DNA from: JANQPX01 sp039197065 | Lineage (GTDB): Bacteria; Pseudomonadota; Alphaproteobacteria; Geminicoccales; Geminicoccaceae | Length of the DNA stretch: 64,000 nt | Assembly: GCA_039197065.1 (NCBI GenBank) | Contig: JBCCUL010000036.1 | Coordinates: 1 to 64,000 of the forward strand | Reading direction: 5' to 3' | Shown here: positions 26,164-34,537 of the stretch, piece after piece | Layout: each line of letters begins with the position of its first letter | Position numbering within the stretch: the first letter of the stretch is position 1 | Position numbers and translations under genes: made by a program | Notes under the pieces: model-generated | Seen by the model: only the letters and a program-made list of their open reading frames with translations | What the model was told of the DNA's origin: nothing | The model's database searches: none

Positions 26164-27152
26164 CCGTTCTGGTGACCGGTGGTACAGGTTTCGTCGGCTC
26201 GGCAGTCATTCGATCTCTTCTGGAGCGCGGCGAAAAGGTTCGCGCCATGACACGATCGGCAAGCGACCCGACGCTGCTCGAAGGCCTCGATATCGAGCGG
26301 ATTCATGGCGATCTCGATGATCCCCCGAGCCTGAAGCAGGCGGTTTCGGGATGCACCGCCCTCTTCCATGTCGCCGCCGACTACCGGCTTTGGGTGCCAA
26401 AGCCGGATGCGATCTATCGAACCAATGTCGAAGGTTCCAAAGCCCTGATGCGCGCCGCAGCCGAGGCGGGCGTCGAGCGCATTGTCTATACCAGCAGCGT
26501 CGCCACCCTCGGTCTTACCGGCGACGAGAGAGCAGCTGACGAAGAGACGCCGTCGTCGATCGAGCATATGGTCGGCCACTACAAGCGCTCGAAGTATCTG
26601 GCGGAACAAGTCGTTCAGGCGATGATCGACGATGAGGGCCTGCCGGCGATCATCGTCAACCCGTCAGCGCCCGTCGGTCCGAGAGACATCAAGCCGACCC
26701 CGACCGGCCGGCTCATCCTTGATCTCGCCAAGGGACGCCTGCCCGCCTATGTCGACACCGGTCTCAACGTCGTCCACGTCGAGGATGTCGCCGCCGGCCA
26801 TCTGCTTGCATTCGACAAAGGAAAGATCGGCGAGCGCTACATCCTGGGCGGCGAAAACCTGCATCTCGGAGAGATCGCGCACATGGTCGCAAATCTCGCC
26901 GGCGTCAGAGCGCCCAAGCTGAAACTGCCGATCGCCCCCCTCATGCCGCTCGCCTATACCGTCGAAGCCATCTGGCGCCTCACCGGCCAAAAGCACGAGC
27001 CCTTCATCACCGTCGACGGCCTGCGTATGGCCCGAAAGCTGATGTTCTTCTCGTCAGCCAAGGCAAAACGCGACCTCGGCTACAAACCAAGACCCGTCAC
27101 CGAAGCCTTCAAAGACGCCATCGCGTGGTGTGGTGGTATGACCACCTCATAG
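26160..27152 (+). CDS. hpnA: Hopanoid-associated sugar epimerase HpnA
   Basis: 330 residues, extended SDR. VTGGTGFVGSAVIRSL is the NAD(P)-binding Rossmann motif; the catalytic set is Y-x3-K in HYKRSKYLAEQ, with YTSSVATLG before it. NPSAPVGPRDIKPTPTG is characteristic of HpnA. It likely supplies a sugar for hopanoid head groups, though its exact reaction is not settled. The last residues (GGMTTS) and the stop are encoded by a copy of the palindromic element, so the C-terminal tail may be an addition. Confidence 0.93.
   Translation: MTVLVTGGTGFVGSAVIRSLLERGEKVRAMTRSASDPTLLEGLDIERIHGDLDDPPSLKQAVSGCTALFHVAADYRLWVPKPDAIYRTNVEGSKALMRAAAEAGVERIVYTSSVATLGLTGDERAADEETPSSIEHMVGHYKRSKYLAEQVVQAMIDDEGLPAIIVNPSAPVGPRDIKPTPTGRLILDLAKGRLPAYVDTGLNVVHVEDVAAGHLLAFDKGKIGERYILGGENLHLGEIAHMVANLAGVRAPKLKLPIAPLMPLAYTVEAIWRLTGQKHEPFITVDGLRMARKLMFFSSAKAKRDLGYKPRPVTEAFKDAIAWCGGMTTS
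27131..27149 (+). repeat. 3'-end palindromic element, copy c (start of a 71-bp block)
   Basis: Reads TGAGGTGGTCATACCACCA on the minus strand. It encodes the C-terminus of HpnA and abuts its stop. The similarity with copy e continues to 27201, ending in CCGATGGTATGCGG. Confidence 0.8.
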
Positions 27153-27279
27153 ACTTGCGGTCGTAATCGCTGAACGCGCCCGGAACCCCGATGGTATGCG
27201 GGAAACTCTCAAGCAAGCTCAACGGTCGCACCACGAGTCCGCAAACCCGCCGATCAAACGACTCCGCCAAGTCAACGCT

Positions 27280-27292
27280 GTGGCCGCGCCAC
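27280..27292 (-). repeat. Diverged palindromic element after the SDR gene (copy c')
   Basis: GTGGCGCGGCCAC on the minus strand keeps the GTGGY-NNN-RCCAC stem but with C-G replacing T-A. It lies 10 bp past the SDR stop in the gene's sense orientation, and AGCGTTGAC follows where other copies have ATCATTGAC. It faces copy c in the same convergent gap. Confidence 0.45.
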
Positions 27293-27302
27293 GGCTGCGC
27301 CA

Positions 27303-28058
27303 CTATCCGCGGCCGATGTAAGGCATCTTGGTGGCCATGATGGTCATGAAGAGGACGTTGGTATCAAGCGGCAGGCCCGCCATGTGGACGACGGCGCGGC
27401 CGACCTCGTCGACATCCATCAGGGGCTCGGCGGCGATTTCGCCATTGGCTTGGGGCACGCCTTCGGCCATGCGCGCGGCCATCGGGGTCATGGCGTTGCC
27501 GATATCGATCTGACCGACGGCGATGTCATATTTCCGGCCATCGAGGGACGCCGTTTTGGTGAGACCACCGACCGCATGCTTGGTGGAGGTATAGGCGGCG
27601 GAGTGCGGCCTTGGCGCATAGGCTGACACCGAACCGTTATTGATGATGCGTCCGCCGCGCGGATTCTGGTCCTTCATCAGCTTGAAGGCTTCCTGGATAC
27701 AGTAAAACACGCCGGTCAAATTGACGTCGACGACCGCCTGCCACTGTTCGGGCGTGACATCTTCGAGCAATGTCATCGGGTGATTGGAGCCCGCATTGTT
27801 GAAGACCACATCGAGCCGGCCGAACGCTTTCTTGGTTTCGGCAAAGAGGTTTTCGACGGAGGCTTTTTTGCCGACATCGGTGGGAACGATGAGCGTCTTT
27901 GCGCCTGCGGGCGCCGCATCGGCGGTTTCCTCCAGAGCCTCTTTTCGTCTGCCGGCAAGGGCGACGCTGTAGCCGTCGCCCAAAAGGGCCAACGCCGCGG
28001 AACGTCCAACCCCGGAACCTGCCCCTGTGACGATCGCGATCTTGCTCTTGGAACTCAT
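27303..28058 (-). CDS. Short-chain dehydrogenase/reductase
   Basis: 251 residues, classical SDR: VTGAGSGVGRSAAL (cofactor binding), NNAGSNHP, NGSVSAYAPRPHSAAYTSTKHAV with the catalytic S, Y and K. The end (TIMATKMPYIGRG) is typical of a subgroup close to 3-oxoacyl or sugar/alcohol dehydrogenases; substrate unknown. It follows a RidA-family gene by 110 bp in the same direction and may end the acyl-CoA ligase operon. Confidence 0.88.
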   Translation of the reverse strand: MSSKSKIAIVTGAGSGVGRSAALALLGDGYSVALAGRRKEALEETADAAPAGAKTLIVPTDVGKKASVENLFAETKKAFGRLDVVFNNAGSNHPMTLLEDVTPEQWQAVVDVNLTGVFYCIQEAFKLMKDQNPRGGRIINNGSVSAYAPRPHSAAYTSTKHAVGGLTKTASLDGRKYDIAVGQIDIGNAMTPMAARMAEGVPQANGEIAAEPLMDVDEVGRAVVHMAGLPLDTNVLFMTIMATKMPYIGRG

Positions 28059-28168
28059 GAACGCCTGCCCCCCACGTCATCGGATGAAATCATCGGCTAT
28101 GCCGGCTGTTATCCAGACTAACTGAATCTGCGGAAAGGTCGATTCGCCGGAACGCTTAGAGGGGCGGA

Positions 28169-28591
28169 TTAGCCCCCGATTTCCGGGATCACCGCGATCA
28201 CGTCGACCTCGACCAGCCATTCCGGCCGCGCCAAGGCCTGAACGACGAGGCCGGTGGATACCGGAAACACGCCTTTGAGATGCTTGCCGATCACCCGGTA
28301 GACCGCCTCGCGATAGCGGGGATCAGTGAGATAGATCGTGATCTTGGTGATGTGATCGAGCTGGCTTCCGGCCTCTTCAAGCAGCTGTTTGATATTGGCC
28401 ATCGCCTGCTCGGTCTGCGCTGCTGCATCGCCGATGGCGACGGACTGGCTACTGTCCAGGTCCTGCCCGACCTGGCCGCGCACGAACACCATGTCGCCGC
28501 GAGCGCGCACGACCTGGCAGAGATCATTATCGAGCTTCTGCTCGGGATAGGTGTCCTTAGTGTTGAACTTGCGAAAACGCTGATGCGTCAT
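28169..28591 (-). CDS. RidA family protein (enamine/imine deaminase-like)
   Basis: 140 residues. RGQVGQDLDS, the amphipathic QTEQAMANIKQLLEEAGS helix and TKITIYLTDPRYRE are RidA/YjgF signatures. The usual catalytic arginine of RidA, at the end of the domain before a P-E pair, appears here as ALARPEWLVEVDVIA, so the R-P-E context is kept. It lies 35 bp after the acyl-CoA ligase gene in the same direction and may remove reactive intermediates of that pathway. Confidence 0.88.
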   Translation of the reverse strand: MTHQRFRKFNTKDTYPEQKLDNDLCQVVRARGDMVFVRGQVGQDLDSSQSVAIGDAAAQTEQAMANIKQLLEEAGSQLDHITKITIYLTDPRYREAVYRVIGKHLKGVFPVSTGLVVQALARPEWLVEVDVIAVIPEIGG

Positions 28592-28626
28592 GAGGCGGCT
28601 CCTGATCTGTTGGCCATGGCCGGTTG

Positions 28627-30183
28627 TCAGTCCTGGTCAAACTCGGCTCGGAGGCGATAGCGGAGAACCTTGCCGAGCGCGCTTCTGGGCAAAGCCTCGA
28701 CGAAACGCACCTCCTTCGGCCATTTGAAGCGTGCGATTCGGCCATCGAGATGCTTGAGCAGCTGATCGGCATCCCATTCGGCATTGGCCGCCGTCTGCAC
28801 GAAAGCGACCGGCACCTCGCCCCAGACAGAGTCGGCGCGGCCGACCACGATGACCTCATCGACACCGTCGACGGCACGCAGCAAATCCTCGATTTCAGCG
28901 GGATAAATGCGCTCGCTGCCGGATTTGATCAGGTCGTCCTTTCGCGCCTCCACGAAAAGATTGCCTTCCGCGTCAAGACGACCGACATCGCCGGTCCGAA
29001 ACCAACCCTCGCAAAACGCCTCGTCGGTAGCCGACGGGTTCCGCCAATAGCCGGTCATCACCTGCGGCCCGCGGATCTGAATTTCGCCCGGAACTCCGGG
29101 CTCGGAGATGCGGCCATCATCATCGACCACGCGCATCTCGCCATGTTTTCCGACCTTGCCGGCCGACCCCATCGTTCGAATTGCATCGACGGCTCGCTGA
29201 TAGACGGCGATCGGCGCGGTTTCGGTGGTGCCGTAGACCTGGGTGACGGGAATGCCACGGTCGTGAAAGGCTTGGATCAGCGCCGACGGCACCAGAGAGG
29301 ATCCGGTGGCGATCTGGCGAAGGCTGGAGAGTTCGGCGTCTTCGAAGCCGGAATGATCGATGAGCGCCTTCATCATCGCCGGCACCAGCACGGTTTGCGT
29401 CGGTTTCGCCTCCGCAATAATCCTGAGGACGGCTACTGGATCGAAACGTGCTTCCAGCAGAACCTCGGCGCCCACAGCCAGGCCCGGCAAGGTCTGAATG
29501 TTAAGGCCGCCGACATGGAAAAGCGGCAAGGCCGTCAGGATGCGATCTTCGCCGGTCAGGTCGTGCATATCGACGCTGTTGGCGGCGTTCCAGCAAACAG
29601 CGTCCTGGGTCAGAACGGCCCCTTTCGCAAGGCCAGTCGTCCCCGATGTATAGACGATCAAGAGAGGGCTAGCGCCGCTGGCACCGCCAGCTGGTTTGTC
29701 TCCGCTAGCTACCGCTGGACTGTCTCTGGGCGACAAAAGATCATCGAATGGAAACCATCCCTGTCGTGAGAAGTCCAGCGCAACCAAATGCGATGGCCTG
29801 GCGTTCGCCGGAAAGCTCTCGATCTGATCCGCGAAAGCCTCCTCGGCGATAAGTGCATCGGGCTCTGCATCCAGAAGGATGGCTTCCAGCTCCGGCGGCG
29901 CCAGGCGCCAGTTCATGGGTACGACAATCAGCGAGAGACGCGCCGCGGCAAAAACGAGGGTCACGAGATCCGGGTGATTGTGCCCGAGATAGGCGATGCG
30001 ATCGCCGGGCCCGAGACCGAGATGCCGATCGAGACCGCGGGCCAGCCGGTCGATCCGATCAGCAAAATCGGCATAGGTCCAGGTCTCGCCCTCGAAGGTC
30101 AGGGCCCTCCGCTCGCCATGTCCTGTCGCCTGCCGATGAACCCAATCACCCAGCGGGCGGATGATCGGATCACCCTCGCCCAT
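28627..30183 (-). CDS. AMP-binding acyl-CoA ligase
   Basis: 518 residues from ATG 30183, which lies 2 bp after the preceding hydrolase gene; a longer frame would overlap it. ANL-superfamily motifs are all present: LLIVYTSGTTGLAKGAVLTQ (P-loop-like), YGTTETAPIA, GWFRTGDVGRLDAEG, and the C-terminal PRSALGKVLR with the catalytic lysine. It activates a carboxylic acid to the CoA thioester; the acid could be a fatty or aromatic acid. Neighbouring hydrolase, RidA, PaaG- and PaaI-like genes point to aromatic or ring-derived acids. Confidence 0.9.
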   Translation of the reverse strand: MGEGDPIIRPLGDWVHRQATGHGERRALTFEGETWTYADFADRIDRLARGLDRHLGLGPGDRIAYLGHNHPDLVTLVFAAARLSLIVVPMNWRLAPPELEAILLDAEPDALIAEEAFADQIESFPANARPSHLVALDFSRQGWFPFDDLLSPRDSPAVASGDKPAGGASGASPLLIVYTSGTTGLAKGAVLTQDAVCWNAANSVDMHDLTGEDRILTALPLFHVGGLNIQTLPGLAVGAEVLLEARFDPVAVLRIIAEAKPTQTVLVPAMMKALIDHSGFEDAELSSLRQIATGSSLVPSALIQAFHDRGIPVTQVYGTTETAPIAVYQRAVDAIRTMGSAGKVGKHGEMRVVDDDGRISEPGVPGEIQIRGPQVMTGYWRNPSATDEAFCEGWFRTGDVGRLDAEGNLFVEARKDDLIKSGSERIYPAEIEDLLRAVDGVDEVIVVGRADSVWGEVPVAFVQTAANAEWDADQLLKHLDGRIARFKWPKEVRFVEALPRSALGKVLRYRLRAEFDQD

Positions 30184-30185
30184 GG

Positions 30186-30983
30186 TCAGTGCACGACCAG
30201 CGCTTTCAGGAAATCGCCAAGCTGATGATTGAAGGCATATGGACGCTCCAAATGCACCAGATGGCCACTGCCTTCGAGGACGCTCAGCCGGGCATCCGGC
30301 ATGGCATCCGCCATGCGCCGCATCACCTTCGGCGGCACGACCGGATCCTTTTCGCCGGCGATCAAAAGGGTAGGTGTGCGGATGTCGCCGAGCGCTTCTT
30401 CCTGTTCGAAGCCCGCCAGGCATTTGATGGCGGCGCGATAGCCCGCCTCCGGCACCGACGCCATGCTGAGGATCGCCTGCTCCAGCCCTTTCGGATCGAG
30501 CTCGTCGCCGATGATGTTCTTGACCAGCTTCGGCGCCAGCTCAGCCATTGAGGCGCCGCGATCCAGTGGCCCGAGGCGCTGTTCGATGAAATTGTCGCGC
30601 CAATCCGTATCAATTTCACCGCCGGCGCGCTTGCCGAAAGCAGCACTCGTCGCCGCAAGGGTCAGCGACTTCAGCCGCTCCGGATGGGCAAGTGCGAAGG
30701 CTTGGGCAATCATGCCGCCCAGCGAATGGCCGACAAGATGAGCCTGATTGACCGAGAGGCGATCGAACAGCACCGAAACGGTATCGACCAGGGCCGGAAA
30801 GGTCATCTCGGCCAGCGGCGCGCTGTCACCATAGCCTGGCATATCCCAGGCGATCGCCCGGTAGTCCTTGGAAAAACCGTCGAGCTGCGGGCGCCAGCTT
30901 TCGGCATCGCCGCCGATGCCGTGAAGAAAAACCAGCGGCATGCCCTCGTCACCGGCGATTTGAAAGGCAATCCAGTTACTCAA
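30186..30983 (-). CDS. Alpha/beta hydrolase (3-oxoadipate enol-lactonase-like)
   Basis: 265 residues. TTG 30983 is the start, with GAGGA about 8 nt upstream. FLHGIGGDAESW supplies the oxyanion hole, S87 sits in GHSLGG, the acid is in GEKDPVVPP and the histidine in GSGHLVHLERP. Overall arrangement resembles PcaD-type lactonases and C-C hydrolases. It is followed after 2 bp by an acyl-CoA ligase, so the product acid could be activated directly. Confidence 0.85.
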   Translation of the reverse strand: MSNWIAFQIAGDEGMPLVFLHGIGGDAESWRPQLDGFSKDYRAIAWDMPGYGDSAPLAEMTFPALVDTVSVLFDRLSVNQAHLVGHSLGGMIAQAFALAHPERLKSLTLAATSAAFGKRAGGEIDTDWRDNFIEQRLGPLDRGASMAELAPKLVKNIIGDELDPKGLEQAILSMASVPEAGYRAAIKCLAGFEQEEALGDIRTPTLLIAGEKDPVVPPKVMRRMADAMPDARLSVLEGSGHLVHLERPYAFNHQLGDFLKALVVH

Positions 30984-31049
30984 GCAATCGATCCTCGTTT
31001 CATCCGACCAGCTTCCCGCAATGGCAAATCATCGGAACGGCTGACAATG

Positions 31050-31982
31050 TCAGTCATCACCGGCAGGCTCCGCTTTTCGTGATCCAGCCGCAGCGCGCTG
31101 GCCGCCGACTTCGCTGAGCGCCAGCCCCCCGAGGATCAAAGCAAGGGCCGCCAGCGCCGTCCAGCGCGGTTGTTCACCCAGAAGCAAAATTCCGATCGCG
31201 ACGGCCCAAAGAGGGATCAGATAGTTGATGAAGGCGACGAAGCTCGGCCCCGCCGCGGAGATCAGCTTCAGGAACACCACCGGGGCCACAGCGCTCGCCA
31301 GGATAGCAAGAGCGAGGGCGGCGATAAGGCCTCTGCTCGACGCGTTCATGGTCTGCGCGGGAAGGTCGTAGATGCCGATCGGCACCATGATCAGCGCACC
31401 GACGATCATGGTGCCCGCGGCCGCGACGATCGGATCGAAGGCTGGGCGATGGCGAGCGATGATCGCATTGGCGGCATAGCAAAAGGCGGCGAAGAGACAA
31501 CCGAACTGGGCCCAGAATGCCGTGCCCTGCCCCTCAAGCTCCAGAAGCGCTTCCGGGCCGATGAGGATGATGATTCCGACGAAGCCCAAGAGAAAGCCCA
31601 ACAGCTTGAAACCGCTCAGGGTCTCTCCCTGCACGAAAAAATGTGCGAGCAGCAGGGTGGTGAGCGGCATGATCGACATAAGGATGCCGGCGAGCCCGCT
31701 ATCGATTTGCTGCTGGGCGGCGGAGATGAGCCAGAACGGCAGGCAGTTGCCGGCGACCGCCATCGCCAGGCTGAACGTCCAGAACCTGGCCGTCGTTGGA
31801 AATCGCTCACCGCGCAGCAAAACCAAAAGTGTCAGCAGAGCTGCCGCCAGAATCATCCGTCCGGTGACCAGCGCGATCGGCGTGAACGCTTCGATCGCCA
31901 GCTCGGTGATGCCGAACGCGCTGCCCCAAAGGGCCACGATGGTGAAGAGCAACAGCCAATGGCTGACCGGACGTGCGTTCAT
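31050..31982 (-). CDS. EamA/DMT family transporter
   Basis: 310 residues with ten membrane segments in two EamA repeats (WGSAFGITELAIEAF... and AFCYAANAIIARHRP...). ATG 31982 is preferred over 32012 because GAGG lies 5 nt before it. Such proteins export metabolites or amino acids. It runs in the same direction as the hydrolase operon, ending 66 bp before it, and may be its first gene. Confidence 0.87.
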   Translation of the reverse strand: MNARPVSHWLLLFTIVALWGSAFGITELAIEAFTPIALVTGRMILAAALLTLLVLLRGERFPTTARFWTFSLAMAVAGNCLPFWLISAAQQQIDSGLAGILMSIMPLTTLLLAHFFVQGETLSGFKLLGFLLGFVGIIILIGPEALLELEGQGTAFWAQFGCLFAAFCYAANAIIARHRPAFDPIVAAAGTMIVGALIMVPIGIYDLPAQTMNASSRGLIAALALAILASAVAPVVFLKLISAAGPSFVAFINYLIPLWAVAIGILLLGEQPRWTALAALALILGGLALSEVGGQRAAAGSRKAEPAGDD

Positions 31983-32121
31983 CAAGACCTCGACATGGCC
32001 GAAAACGGCCATTGATGACAGAAGAAAAATTTGAAGCTAGCAGATTCACGAGATGGCAACGATGATCATGCTATAGTCCCGTCGATATGCGAGATGCAAT
32101 CTGGCGCAGGGAGGCGATAGA

Positions 32122-32904
32122 TTGAGCGAACCGACCGTATTGCTAACGCTGAGCGATGGTGTCGCGACCATCACTTTGAACCGACCCGACAGGCTGAATG
32201 CCTTCAACGAGACCATGCATGCCGAGCTCGCTCAAGCGTTTGACCGCATCGAGCTCGATCGTGCGATCCGGACGGTGCTGCTGACGGGCGCCGGGCGGGG
32301 CTTTTGTTCCGGCCAGGATCTCAATGACCGCGCGACAGTAGAGCGGCCGGATCTTGGCGACACGCTGGATCGCCTTTACAACCCCCTGGTCCGCCGGCTC
32401 AAAAAGCTGGAGCGTCCGGTGATCGCCGCCGTCAACGGCGTCGCAGCCGGAGCCGGCGCCAATCTGGCGCTCGCCTGCGATATCGTACTCGCGGCCAAGT
32501 CTGCCCTGTTCGTTCAGGCTTTCGTCAAAATCGGCCTCATCCCCGATGTCGGCGGCTCCTATTCCCTGCCTCGACTGGTCGGCCATGCGCGCGCCATGGG
32601 CCTTGCCATGCTCGGCGAGCAGATTTCGGGCGAGCAGGCCGCGGACTGGGGTCTCGTCTGGAAGGCGGTTGACGATGATCATCTCATGGATGAGGCCACC
32701 GCCATGGCGCAGCATCTCGCCACGCAACCGACCGTGGCGCTCGGGCTGATCAAACGCGCGATCCATGCCTCCGCCACCAATACGCTCGACGAGCAGCTTG
32801 AACTGGAGCGGGACCTGCAGCGCCAGGCCGGCAAGACCGAGGATTTCCATGAAGGCGTGAACGCCTTTCTCGACCGACGCCCGGCGACCTTCAAGGGGCG
32901 CTGA
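32122..32904 (+). CDS. Enoyl-CoA hydratase/isomerase, PaaG-like
   Basis: 260 residues, crotonase fold. TTG 32122 has GGAGG 8 nt upstream. FCSGQDLNDR and AAVNGVAAGAGANLALACDIV form the oxyanion hole; KIGLIPDVGGSYSLPRLVG is typical of PaaG (2-(1,2-epoxy-1,2-dihydrophenyl)acetyl-CoA isomerase), which forms the oxepin-CoA in phenylacetate breakdown. A PaaI-like thioesterase follows 50 bp later. The other paa genes are absent, so this may act in another acyl-CoA route. Confidence 0.82.
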   Translation: MSEPTVLLTLSDGVATITLNRPDRLNAFNETMHAELAQAFDRIELDRAIRTVLLTGAGRGFCSGQDLNDRATVERPDLGDTLDRLYNPLVRRLKKLERPVIAAVNGVAAGAGANLALACDIVLAAKSALFVQAFVKIGLIPDVGGSYSLPRLVGHARAMGLAMLGEQISGEQAADWGLVWKAVDDDHLMDEATAMAQHLATQPTVALGLIKRAIHASATNTLDEQLELERDLQRQAGKTEDFHEGVNAFLDRRPATFKGR

Positions 32905-32954
32905 GCGATGGCCGGAAAGAGCGTCCGGGCTTCAAACGCTTTGCAGCCTCGCTC

Positions 32955-33392
32955 ATGAGCGATCCTGACGAACACGATCTCGCGCAGGCGGTTGGGGACA
33001 GTTTGTATGAGCGGGATGAGGCTTCCCAGGCGCTCGGCATAACGGTCGAAGCGATCGGTCCCGGTCATGCCCGCCTGCACATGACGGTTCGAGAAGACAT
33101 GTTGAACGGCCATCAAACCTGTCATGGCGGCCTGATCTTCACCCTTGCGGACAGCGCCTTTGCCTTCGCCTGCAATGCCTGCAACCGCGTCACCGTCGCG
33201 CTTGGCGCCCAGATCACCTTCATCGAACCCGCGAAGCTCGGCGACCTTCTGATCGCTGAGGCAACCGAGCGAAGCCGAACCCGGCGAACAGGCGTCTACG
33301 ATGTCGACGTTTCGACCAGCGACGGCCGCAGGATCGCGCTGTTCCGCGGCAATGCCTATGAGACCAAGGGAAGCGTGCTGATCTCGCCTTGA
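32955..33392 (+). CDS. Hotdog thioesterase, PaaI-like
   Basis: 145 residues. LNGHQTCHGGLIFTLADSAFAFACN holds the PaaI hotdog signature, with the catalytic aspartate in LAD and the H-G-G helix. PaaI releases stalled phenylacetyl-CoA intermediates as free acids. It follows the paaG-like gene by 50 bp, matching the order seen in paa clusters. Confidence 0.88.
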   Translation: MSDPDEHDLAQAVGDSLYERDEASQALGITVEAIGPGHARLHMTVREDMLNGHQTCHGGLIFTLADSAFAFACNACNRVTVALGAQITFIEPAKLGDLLIAEATERSRTRRTGVYDVDVSTSDGRRIALFRGNAYETKGSVLISP

Positions 33393-33583
33393 ACGCCAAA
33401 AAGTCCCGGCATGCGACGTTGATGGCCTGGAATGCCAGTCCCTAGAATCGCGGATCTTCAGAACGGTTTTCTCTATCTTGATACCGTCTGGAGCAATCCC
33501 TTCCGATCCGAGGCAAGCGCCATTGAAACCGTTGTCTGACCCCGCCAGCTTCAGGATCAGACCTAACGGATCGGACCCGTCTC

Positions 33584-34507
33584 ATGCGCCTCTCCATCGC
33601 CAATCCCGGCTGGCTTGCCGGCCTGTTTCTCGCCTTCACAAGCCCAGCATTTGCTAGCGACCTGACACCGCTGGTCGATGTGGGCTGGGTGAAAGCCAAT
33701 GCCGATCGGGACGATGTCGTCCTGCTCGATATTCGCAACAAGCTCGACGGCGGCTCGGCCGAAAGCTTCGCCAAGGGCCACATCCCTGGCGCGGTTCACA
33801 GCGACTATCTGAGAGACGGCTGGCGCACCAAGATTGATGGCGTGATAGCTCAGGCGCCAAGCAAGCAGCAGCTCGAAGCGTTGGTCGGCGGTCTCGGCAT
33901 CGGTAATGACACCACGGTCATCGTGATTCCGGCCGGCGTCAGCTCCACCGATTTCGGCAGTGCGGCCCGCGTCTACTGGACCTTCAACTATGCCGGTCAT
34001 GACGAGGTTGCCATCCTCGATGGCGGCTATCGCGCCTGGACCGCCGATCCGACCAATCCGATCGCAACAGGTCCAAGTGAAGCCGAGCCTGAGCTGTTCG
34101 ATGCCGAGCTTCGCCCGGAGCTGCGTGTCGACAGCCGCGACGTGCAGGCAGCGATCGATGACAAGACCAAGCAGCTGTTGGACGGCCGGCCGGCGAAACA
34201 GTTTTCCGGCCTCGAGAAGCATGACGCCGCCAAGACACCCGGCCATATCCCGGGCGCAACCCATTTCGACCAGGCGCAGACCTTTGATGAAAAGTCCGGC
34301 AAGCTGCTCGATCTCGCCAAGCTCGAAAACCTGCTGCCTGAGGGCCTGACAGAGGCCGATGAGGTCTACAGCTACTGCAATACCGGCCATTGGGCTGCGG
34401 TCAATTGGTTCGTCCTGAGCGAGGTGGTCGGCAAGGACAATGTCCGGCTCTATGACGGCTCCATGGTCGAATGGACGAATGACGCGGGGCGGCCGCTCGT
34501 AAACTGA
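33584..34507 (+). CDS. Exported sulfurtransferase with two rhodanese domains
   Basis: 307 residues. A signal peptide (WLAGLFLAFTSPAFA, cleavage near residue 25) sends it to the periplasm. The first rhodanese domain (30-155) lacks the active cysteine, having IPAGVS instead; the second (185-305) has C265 in YSYCNTGHWA. This inactive-plus-active layout is normal for thiosulfate or mercaptopyruvate sulfurtransferases. It has no clear ribosome binding site. It stands alone, with 190 bp before it. Confidence 0.9.
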   Translation: MRLSIANPGWLAGLFLAFTSPAFASDLTPLVDVGWVKANADRDDVVLLDIRNKLDGGSAESFAKGHIPGAVHSDYLRDGWRTKIDGVIAQAPSKQQLEALVGGLGIGNDTTVIVIPAGVSSTDFGSAARVYWTFNYAGHDEVAILDGGYRAWTADPTNPIATGPSEAEPELFDAELRPELRVDSRDVQAAIDDKTKQLLDGRPAKQFSGLEKHDAAKTPGHIPGATHFDQAQTFDEKSGKLLDLAKLENLLPEGLTEADEVYSYCNTGHWAAVNWFVLSEVVGKDNVRLYDGSMVEWTNDAGRPLVN

Positions 34508-34537
34508 GCCCGTAGCCTAAGAGAACGTTCAGCCGAT

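Noticed and set aside
30184..30423. N-terminal extension of the acyl-CoA ligase
   Set aside because: It overlaps the alpha/beta hydrolase gene; conserved ligase sequence begins after ATG 30183.
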